A stretch of DNA of 64,000 bases, taken from Argopecten irradians. Taxonomy: Eukaryota; Mollusca; Bivalvia; Pectinida; Pectinidae. A program made the position numbers and the translations under genes. The notes under the pieces are model-generated. The model had not been told where the DNA came from and ran no database searches. It saw only the letters and a list, made by a program, of their open reading frames with translations. Shown here piece after piece: positions 56,901 to 64,000 of this stretch. How positions within the stretch are numbered: the stretch's first letter is position 1; each line of letters begins with the position of its first letter. The stretch is taken from positions 32,847,328-32,911,327 of the forward strand of contig NC_091146.1 in assembly GCF_041381155.1 (NCBI RefSeq), read 5' to 3'.

Positions 56901-59900
56901 TTTTGGCTATATTGTGCTCATACTCTTTTCTTAATTTCCGGGTTAGTTTTCTCACTTTATTCCTTGCCCTGTTATATTGTGTCCTTGCTTCCGAATCCTT
57001 ACTTCTTGAAGCTTTCCTGAATAACGAATGTTTCGTTTTAATTGCCTCGAACATGACTTGATCTGCTTGGAAGCTATGTTTGTTATTCCTGCCAACTTTA
57101 ATTAATTTGGTTGGTATATGTTTATCTTCTATTTCCTTTAATATTCGTTTGAACGTGGCCCAATTTTCGCTGACGCTGAAAGAATACTTTTCGTTCCAAT
57201 CTATTGTGTTCAGTTCGGCGTTGATTATTCTGTAGTCAGCTTTATTGTAACAAATTTTATTTTTGGTGCGTAGATTAATCTTCACGTCACATATAATTTC
57301 GAATATTAGGACAGAGTGGTCACTTTATTCCAAGTGGACTCTGATATTTTATTTCGGACAGTGAGTGGTCATTCCTTGTTATCACGAGATCAAGGATATG
57401 AAGGTTATCTTTGCCTCTCCATCTTGTTGGCTCATAAGATGTCTTATAATGGAAAGACTTAGTTCAGTCGAATCATTTGAAATGGGTTGATATTTCTAAA
57501 ATTTCCTTTACAGTAACGAAAATTGTAAGCTTCAGTGGTTTCAATTATATACAATTATTATAGCAGATTCACTCAGCAATTTCACTTTGACATGATTATC
57601 TACTTTGAAAAAACCAATGTGTTACAAATTATATAAGTACATTTACCTAGTACAAAATATTACGTACATGTATTACAATTTCATTTATATTTTAAACACC
57701 TCCGAATTTTTTCATTTAATTGCATAAACAACCAAACTATAAGATTTTTTTATAAAATGACACTTAATCCTCTAAAGATAGAACAGCCAACTCTAGATCA
57801 CTGCTTATTGTTTTGATTTGGTCATGATCAATGTATCACACCTTCACGCTTGACTGCACACTGCTACAGATACGAAGAGATGTATATATGGGGGTTCACG
57901 TGGTTATCTATCCTATAATCTTTGAAATATTTTTCTCGTAAACCCAGCTCCCTACCGCTCCGAACCGCTGTAAATGAAAATGTGTATGAGCAAGGGACGT
58001 CAGAAACATTATATAACATGTGTTGAGAATATGTATAACAGTATTTACTTTAAAATCTATCTATTAAAACCACCCAGTAGTCTGAGTAAAAAGTAGTCTT
58101 AATAGCGAGATGGTCTTAATTCTGAGGTGGACCAGGCTTCATCTATGAACATGACGATCGAGAACAGTAACTCTGTATCCTAGCTGACCGGTACATAAGA
58201 CATGTACTGTATTTTTGTTTCAAAATTGAGATTTTATGAAAAATGTAATATACATGTATATATAAATGTATATTATATATATATATTTTTTGTTTGTTCC
58301 ATTTTTTGCATATAACACATTTACAAATACATGGGACATCAACATAAACTTGACATGACATATACATTACATTTCTATAAAAAAACATAAGAAACATAAC
58401 ATTCCATGCTGAGTATGTACATGTACGTGTGGGAAAAAACCAGTTTGATATATTTTGGTTAAGATAAATTTGCAAATTACTATATTTGATCAATTAGTTT
58501 TGTCGGCCATTACAATCTTAATCATATCATATTTTAATGCATGCGTATCTAATTAAAACCAATAATTTACAAATATTTTTTAAAGTTTGATAAATTAGGG
58601 ACATAAAATGACTATACCATTTATTTCTAGAGCATAGACAGATTTTTTCTTTAAATAAAGTTAATGGTGTGTGCTTATTTAAATCTTAAACTGAATTTCA
58701 CTGAAGTGATTGTTGACAATCTAAATGAAAATACTTTTTTTCTAGAAATTACTTTCTATTATTTTTTAATTATAATTCAAATACATACCGTTAGTTTAAT
58801 CAGAGATTTAGATAGTAATCAAATTATCTATGTCTCTGGTTTAATTATCACATAGTATCACCAGAGGTAAATGAGAACCTATGTGTTTTAAAATTGGTAT
58901 TGATCTGTCTAAATTATTATTAAATAATTACGTTGAGATTTTATGAAAAATGTAATATACATGTATATATAAATGTATATTATATATATATTTTTTTTGT
59001 TTGTTCCATTTTTTGCATATAACACATTTACAAATACATGGGACATCAACATAAACTTGACATGACATATACATTACATTTCTATAAAAAAACATAAGAA
59101 ACATAACATTCCATGCTGAGTATGTACATGTACGTGTGGGAAAAAACCAGTTTGATATATTTTGGTTAAGATAAATTTGCAAATTACTATATTTGATCAA
59201 TTAGTTTTGTCGGCCATTACAATCTTAATCATATCATATTTTAATGCATGCGTATCTAATTAAAACCAATAATTTACAAATATTTTTTAAAGTTTGATAA
59301 ATTAGGGACATAAAATGACTATACCATTTATTTCTAGAGCATAGACAGATTTTTTCTTTAAATAAAGTTAATGGTGTGTGCTTATTTAAATCTTAAACTG
59401 AATTTCACTGAAGTGATTGTTGACAATCTAAATGAAAATACTTTTTTTCTAGAAATTACTTTCTATTATTTTTTAATTATAATTCAAATACATACCGTTA
59501 GTTTAATCAGAGATTTAGATAGTAATCAAATTATCTATGTCTCTGGTTTAATTATCACATAGTATCACCAGAGGTAAATGAGAACCTATGTGTTTTAAAA
59601 TTGGTATTGATCTGTCTAAATTATTATTAAATAATTACGTAATTCGATTTTAATTATCCCGCCACGTGCAATGATTGGTCAAATAATAACTTACGATCAA
59701 AATCGGTAAAGTGTTTGAAAGACTAATGTGCAATAGTCAAGCGTACTTTTAACTAATGCAAAACACCGATTGTTAGACATATGTTTACGGCAACCAAACA
59801 GATGACACATCTATTGATATGAGATGATTGACGTACGGTACTTCATAAATATCTAAAATAAGATTAATATATCTCATACATTAAAGAATTTTAATTCCAT

Positions 59901-62900
59901 TGGCGTTACGCGTATGAGCAAGAACTGCCTAAATCGTTCGATCTCGCCACCGTGGGCTATCGAAAGAACGTTGCATTACTTGTGGTTTCGATCACGTCAA
60001 CTGCCAGTCACAAGTATGCAAATGATGGCTATTAACACTCTCCTAGTACAGGTAGATAATCTGATAATTAGGTCGACGGAAACAAAAGACTGACTGATGT
60101 ACCTGCGGGCAGTTGTTCACGGGTTGCTACGTGCGGGAAGGTAAGGCACAGCGAGGTGTGAAGTCACATGTGCCTGTGGTCATAATCAAAGAGTCAGTTA
60201 GTGTTAATTTAGAGGTCGTTGGGACTATGAAAACTGGTCGTAAAACGGAATAGAGGTTTGATTGTATTTCTGAAACGACCAATACAAAGAGAAAAAAATC
60301 GGGACTGAAAATAAGTGGCCGTAATAGCGGGATGTTCGTAATTTAGTGTATATGCTATACATGTTTATGTTTGGAATACATTCTTGGAAAATAAAATAAA
60401 GACAGAATAAAAGAATATTTTCAAGCATGGTGAAATAACAACAAATAAAAATATGAAATAAAAAAAAAATAAAAAGCTAGTTCCGGAATTGCGATCCCAA
60501 TAGCTGGTAAAACCAGTTTTACCGCTAAAAAGCGAAGTGTATGCTGAAACCTGTTTTGATACAGCCCGACCCTAAAAAGACCTAAATGATGTATAAACAA
60601 GAGATAAGGTCCTACTATATATAATTCGGGACTAATCATTGGTTGGTGTATACATGTACGTGTGTGTATGTTTGGGTGTGAGATTCTGGTTTTTGTTTTT
60701 TCCATTGAAGGCAGCATGCCGCTAATGACACCAAACAACGCACTTCTTTAAGCTCATATTCCGTCTTTGCATATGACAGAGTTATCTCCCTTGCAGGTAG
60801 GTATCGATTATTACGTCATTATTTTGGGAGTGTAATTCACGTCGTTTTCTCCGAAAAGTATGACGTTACGATCCCAAACACATGACGTCACAATCAATAC
60901 CTACCCGCAAGTGCAGATAACTCTGTAATATGCAAATTCGGAATATTCGTGTGTGAATGTAGATGTATGTGTGCTTTAGAAGGTTGCTGTATATTCGTGT
61001 TAATTATGTCATTTGTTAAGATATTTTTCGTTTGATAGTGCTATTTCAATGAAGCATACCTGCCAAAGAACAACGGAATTCTTTGATATTATATGTGCGT
61101 GTATAAAATGGTCATAAATTACCTATCCTGATTCGTTTTTCATATAACAGATATTGTATATTGCAAAGTGATCCCCTCCGCCTTCTCCCCTCCTCCCTTA
61201 ACTTCCAACCCTTAACTCACTGTATCTCTCTCTTTTTCCCCTTTATTTACTTTTGAAGTGTACTGTATGTGTTTTTTATCTTCCAGTATGAAAGATTGTA
61301 TAAAAAATAATCGAGAAATTGAAATTTGAAAAAAAAAATGTTAGATTTGCATGAATGTGTGTAACTGTTGATGTTATGTCTAAATATCATGTACATTGTA
61401 TGTTTTGAAAATCTTTGAAAAATGATAATAAAAAATGGTTTTAATGATATATTAATTTCTGCTAAATTCAGGAAGATATCGAGGTAGACTTTGACAAGTA
61501 TTGGAACCCGGATTTAATGATACAGAATAGGACGGAGAGCGCTCAAAGAAAGAAATGGTGTGTGCTGCGGTTCGGTACCTCCGGAGAAGCCTTCATAGTA
61601 GAGAGAAGACGGATCAAGGGCGTTTTCACTGAGAAGATGGAGCTACAGGATTTCCCCTTCGATTCCCAGGATCTAAGTGTCGTGCTGACGTCAGACCGGT
61701 CAGTGGAAGAGGTGACTTTAGAGGAAGATAGCCAGGACCTGTCGACTATAAATGTGACGAGTTTCGCGGACGAACAAGAGTGGTGGCTAAATGACTACGT
61801 GGAAAGTAAGAAAAGTGTCATTCGGAAGGAATATACCGATCGGAAGAATGTCGAGTTTCCGGTCCTGCGCGTTAGCTGCTTTGCTACGCGACAGTTTATG
61901 TTCTTTGTGTGGAATATCATTATCATTATGGTAAGTGTTTACTCGGTAATTTCCGCGAGTTTCCGTTCAGTCAAAGTCCGAATGCTTTTAAACAGGTCTT
62001 TTTGATAAACAAAATAGCACTGGGATCCGATTATTATTTATTGTTTGTATATATTTAGACTTACATACTAACGTTGAAAGACCATTTTAAACGTTTGAGG
62101 AAGCTAAGTTAAATGTCGGTAAATTGCTTTCCATGTCATATAAAATGCGAACGGTGGGAAAACGAACGTTATACCATTCAGTCATATTATACTGACAAAA
62201 GTTAAATCAGTCGTCCCACATCCTTTAAATCGAGCTCTAAACAGGAGTAGACACTACCATTGTTATAGATTATGATGTTTTTGACACCTGAGTAAAAAAA
62301 AGTGCAGCATATTTCACTTTTTATTTCCAGTTGATCATCAGTTTGTTGTCGTTCGCAACGTTCGCCATTGATAGAAACCTCCCCCAGAACAGATTACAGT
62401 TGGCCTTCACCCTGACCCTTACAGGGGTCACCTTCAGATTCGTAGCCAATCAGAGCCTTCCAAAGATACCCTACCTAACAAAACTGGTAAGTCACTAGCT
62501 ATGAATATATAGATAAAGCCATTTCCATAGCAATCATCGGTGATACTGTCAGCGTGAATTTTTTCGTGAGTGTTTTATTTTATCGCTCGGTCAGTTTTCA
62601 AACTTTTTCCCGTTGTGCCATTTTTCGCGCTATCACAGTGTATATATTAATGAAATTATTCACGTGCAAAATGTACTGTTTTTATGTTCACGTGAAAAAA
62701 AATCACTTGAATTTCATGTGAAGAAATATTGTCTGTGTAGAAATGACCGGAAATTTCCTAAACAGAAATAATACAATATTTACAGTATACATCAAGTAAT
62801 GGCAACGGTTTACGGAAAGCTTAATATTCATTTAACAATAGTTTCTTGAAAACAAATTAAGATAAAAAAATAACGTAACGAATTTGTCTGAAGTACAATT

Positions 62901-63400
62901 AAACACATTATATTTTCTGTAAAGGTATAATTGCTGATCAAGTGATTTGATTTGGATAACAGCATACTAAATCTTTGCCAGATAAACCTGCCCATACAAT
63001 GTATTAGAAATATACCGCTGAAGTAGCACAGGTCATATCTGTTCTACGATTTCACGGTTTTAAGAAGTATCGGGAGCTGTCTGTATTTTAGGCAAAAAAA
63101 CCTAATAATATTGGCAGGTTTAGCGGACTAGCTAAATCTATACAGAACGTCTGTTTTGTTTAAATGTACGACGTATTTTGTAATACCGTAATGTTGTTAG
63201 ATTTTTTTTTTATTTTTCAGGACAAGTTTATCTTGTTCAGTATGATCTTTAACTTCCTGGTGAGTGTATGGCACGCGACTGTGTCCCAGATTGACGACAC
63301 TACAGCAGCTGACGGTCGTCACGACTTCTGGGCCTTTATCACCTTCATCATCCTCTACTCTCTATTCCAGTGTATTTTCATCCTCAACGTGTTTTTACGG
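50898..63400 (+). CDS. Cys-less pentameric ligand-gated ion channel, copy B (3' end outside window)
   Basis: Exons 50898-50972, 51232-51354, 61472-61930, 62331-62486 and 63221-63400, all phase 0 with GT-AG sites at the same places as copy A. It reads through M4; the basic tail exon would be past 64,000. It is the same Cys-less protein: FPFDSQDL without flanking cysteines, short M3-M4 linker, [10 protein letters not shown] after M2. Relative to copy A, exon 3 is one codon shorter (in the region before [11 protein letters not shown]) and carries many replacements, while exon 4 gives an identical peptide. The M4 end differs ([10 protein letters not shown] against CIFIIIVFVW). Intron 2 is about 10.1 kb and holds other mobile elements than copy A. 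No stop or frameshift is seen, so both copies look functional. Confidence 0.85.
51232..51354 (+). CDS. pLGIC copy B exon 2
   Basis: 41 codons after TTTTGTAG, reading [18 protein letters not shown] and so on to LDHSK, then the donor GTAAGA. Intron 1 on the left is alignable with copy A intron 1 over its whole length. Confidence 0.85.
51423..51593. repeat. palindromic MITE, same family, copy 2
   Basis: Counterpart of 2,272-2,434 in copy B: TTTGCATATTACAGAGTTAT on the left and AGGGAGGTAACTCTATAAT on the right, with GATTGTGACGTCA and TGACGTCA inner blocks. Confidence 0.65.
51758..51881. repeat. MITE, 'TAGTCCGCTAAAC' family, copy B intron 2
   Basis: TAGTCCGCTAAACATGCCTA and TAGGCAGGTTAGCGGACTA at its two ends form a 124-bp near-palindrome with AT-rich centre. 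No counterpart near 2,570 in copy A. Confidence 0.7.
51882..53559. other. copy B intron 2, unassigned part
   Basis: No coding block seen. A purine-rich low-complexity run (GGGAGAGAGAGGGGG-like) lies at 52,596-52,645. Confidence 0.4.
53008..53150. repeat. short direct repeats near the LINE, matching 57,565-57,610
   Basis: TTCACTCAGAAATTTTACTT and GACATGATAATTTACTTTGA occur here, with an internal 62-bp duplication (GACATGATAATTTACTTT, GACTATTGG). A related block, TTCACTCAGCAATTTCACTT, is at 57,567 on the other side of the LINE. Confidence 0.4.
53597..54016 (-). pseudogene. LINE C-terminal region
   Basis: [38 protein letters not shown] and [19 protein letters not shown]: the standard C-terminus of CR1/jockey-type polyproteins. 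Short 3' flank without a clear poly(A) or microsatellite tail. Confidence 0.75.
54157..54438 (-). pseudogene. LINE reverse transcriptase, catalytic FADD part
   Basis: [17 protein letters not shown], then [19 protein letters not shown] and [11 protein letters not shown]: the second half of the RT palm. It resumes directly after the inserted block. Ends at a stop near 54,157. Confidence 0.8.
54455..55575. repeat. dispersed element with about 170-bp internal tandem units, inserted in the LINE
   Basis: It starts with the palindromic CCCACCATCATCAGATGGTGGG at 54,461. Then come about six degenerate units of about 170 bp, each with TTGTTACCGCTATTTCTCAG, a TTTGGGACCGATCGGT-like block and ATGGCCGCC...CCATCTTGG. 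It ends near GGTGGGCGCCAAGATCCCTC. A partial relative lies at 39,250-39,480. No coding potential. Confidence 0.7.
55576..56094. other. unassigned insert inside the LINE, possibly a solo LTR
   Basis: Low coding potential. On the minus strand it starts TGTAACAGTGCGTCGG and contains AATCAATAAATGG, which would suit a solo LTR with a polyadenylation signal, but no clear inverted termini or target duplication were found. Confidence 0.25.
56095..56462 (-). pseudogene. LINE reverse transcriptase, first half
   Basis: [38 protein letters not shown] and, after a stop near 56,175, [20 protein letters not shown]. Interrupted just before the FADD block by unrelated DNA down to 54,440. Confidence 0.8.
56755..57285 (-). 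pseudogene. LINE linker between endonuclease and RT (copy B intron)
   Basis: 176 codons rich in Lys/Arg: [20 protein letters not shown], then [19 protein letters not shown] and [13 protein letters not shown]. Usual for the stretch before the RT in CR1-like elements. No start of its own; the line continues from broken endonuclease sequence. Confidence 0.7.
58226..59639. repeat. 707-bp direct tandem duplication
   Basis: 58,226-58,932 and 58,933-59,639 are near-identical, starting TTGAGATTTTATGAAAAATG and ending TTATTAAATAATTACG. Visible differences are confined mostly to a TA/T run near 58,275 and 58,985. No coding content; lies in intron 2 of copy B. Confidence 0.88.
59640..60500. other. copy B intron 2, unassigned part
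   Basis: AT-rich, no supported gene. Homology to copy A resumes near 60,500 (matching about 16,700), which includes ATAAGGTCCTACTA shared with 16,780. Confidence 0.4.
60760..60943. repeat. palindromic MITE, same family, copy 5 (best preserved arms)
   Basis: TCTTTGCATATGACAGAGTT and further TAGGTATCGATTATTACGTC face ATGACGTCACAATCAATACC and ATAACTCTGTAATATGCAAA. The arms are about 55 bp. Copy A has no counterpart at this position near 17,500. Confidence 0.7.
61472..61930 (+). CDS. pLGIC copy B exon 3
   Basis: 153 codons, [15 protein letters not shown]... to NIIIIM, acceptor CTAAATTCAG, donor [15 protein letters not shown] is present with Glu and Leu in the cysteine positions. FGTSGEAF replaces FNSSGEAF of copy A. 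Confidence 0.9.
62331..62486 (+). CDS. pLGIC copy B exon 4 (M1 end, M2)
   Basis: 52 codons, peptide identical to copy A exon 4. The only base change noticed is ATA to ATT (both Ile) in TFAID. Acceptor TTTATTTCCAG, donor GTAAGT. Confidence 0.9.
62972..63131. repeat. MITE, 'TAGTCCGCTAAAC' family, pLGIC copy B intron 4
   Basis: AGATAAACCTGCCCATACAA on the left and AATATTGGCAGGTTTAGCGG on the right; counterpart of 19,165-19,324. Confidence 0.55.
63221..63400 (+). CDS. pLGIC copy B exon 5 (M3-M4)
   Basis: 60 codons between TATTTTTCAG and GTGAGT. M3 is [15 protein letters not shown], the linker [14 protein letters not shown], and M4 [19 protein letters not shown]. About fifteen base changes from copy A by eye, several of them replacements. 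Confidence 0.88.
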
Positions 63401-64000
63401 GTGAGTGCACCTGAACTGATGGTTATTGATATCCTACTGGCAGCTGTATACAATGTGTTGTGCGTGAATGCTGCATTTTTGGGACAATGCGGTATATTCA
63501 TATTGTGTCTCCTTGTGATAGAGGGACGCTTGCCCTTTTTTTTAGTTTTATATCACTGAAGCTTGCCAACAAAGACACCAGACCATTTGGTTTGGTTCAG
63601 TAGGTTTTGATTCAAACATATTTTATTTGCATTAAATAATTTAATGGGATCGGGAACAAGTTGTCCAACTTATTTAAAGCCAATACAATTTAAAGAATAC
63701 ATACTCGACAAATATATGTCTGTATGTTTTGTGAGGCTGTGGTTTATTTATAGCGTGTCTCCTTGTGAAAGCGGTATTCTTAAGCTTTTTATAATGTTAT
63801 CTCACAGACACCTTTCGATAAAGACAAAGAACAACACACCTCACCCTGTTATATTATGATGAGCAATCTTACTCCGGGGGAATTGTTGAATTCATCCTGA
63901 AATTTCAATATTATTCATATTTACCTTTGATATAAATTAGCCTTAAATTTATAAATGCCGTAATTAGGCTAAAATTTTGTCTTCAATAATCTATTGGAAG

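Larger units (their letters stand above)
53560..57480 (-). mobile_element. CR1/jockey-like LINE, degenerate, in intron 2 of pLGIC copy B
   Basis: On the minus strand: the end of an endonuclease ([15 protein letters not shown] near 57,400), a linker (56,755-57,285), RT first half (56,095-56,462, with [18 protein letters not shown] and [18 protein letters not shown]), a 1.65-kb interruption, RT second half (54,157-54,438, LFADDTEIF) and a C-terminal part (53,597-54,016, [33 protein letters not shown]). Stops and frameshifts throughout. No 2A-like motif or terminal zinc knuckle is visible. It is absent from copy A intron 2. Confidence 0.85.

Noticed and set aside
58143..59562. Duplicated open frames (116/90 aa minus, 63 aa plus)
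   Set aside because: They are duplicated only because the 707-bp unit is; composition is AT-rich and no conserved feature is seen.

Overview
The window is animal nuclear DNA. It is AT-rich, its genes are split by GT-AG introns, and it is crowded with LINEs, a Ty3/gypsy element, tRNA-derived SINEs, MITEs and satellite arrays. The repeat vocabulary, a large dispersed repeat recalled from bivalve (especially scallop) sequence, an intronless nicotinic-receptor-like gene and a Cys-less ligand-gated channel all suggest a bivalve mollusc, possibly a pectinid. The species is inference. No RNA gene, operon or CRISPR array was found.

Layout. (1) 1-22,891, + strand: a complete-looking pentameric ligand-gated channel gene (pLGIC copy A). 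Six exons and a tentative two-codon terminal exon are all in phase 0 and code for about 350 aa. Its 15.5-kb intron 2 holds a minus-strand Ty3/gypsy element (2,898-16,588 or further). One LTR of that element is split by a plus-strand LINE (3,354-7,713), and its interior is split by a second, 5'-truncated LINE (about 8,866-10,075). Intron 5 holds a 1.2-kb hAT-type non-autonomous element with perfect 8-bp target duplications. (2) 22,892-32,166: mostly unassigned DNA with MITEs and dispersed repeat pieces. (3) 32,167-38,273, - strand: six exon-like blocks of an unidentified gene. The most 3' block ends exactly at a 47-bp tandem array whose units each carry a fused splice acceptor and donor. (4) 40,715-42,106, - strand: an intronless nicotinic-type Cys-loop receptor subunit of 463 aa. 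(5) 43,480-46,650: an 86-bp satellite. (6) 48,460-64,000, + strand: a second copy (B) of the pLGIC gene. Five exons are visible and the sixth lies beyond the window. Its intron 2 is filled by different elements (a minus-strand CR1/jockey-like LINE with a nested 170-bp repeat, a 707-bp tandem duplication, MITEs), so most insertions came after the duplication.

Biology. The two pLGIC copies lack both cysteines of the Cys-loop while keeping its FPFD core. They have a very short M3-M4 linker and an M2-M3 segment resembling prokaryotic channels, and no visible signal peptide. The nAChR-like gene between them is a canonical Cys-loop receptor with a signal peptide, so two distant branches of one superfamily share this locus. 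Both LINEs and the gypsy element are broken by frameshifts and stops. The gypsy element nevertheless shows an unusual extra module after integrase: an RS-repeat segment behind a possible splice acceptor, then a BTB/T1-like domain. The plus-strand LINE carries a 2A-like motif upstream of its endonuclease.
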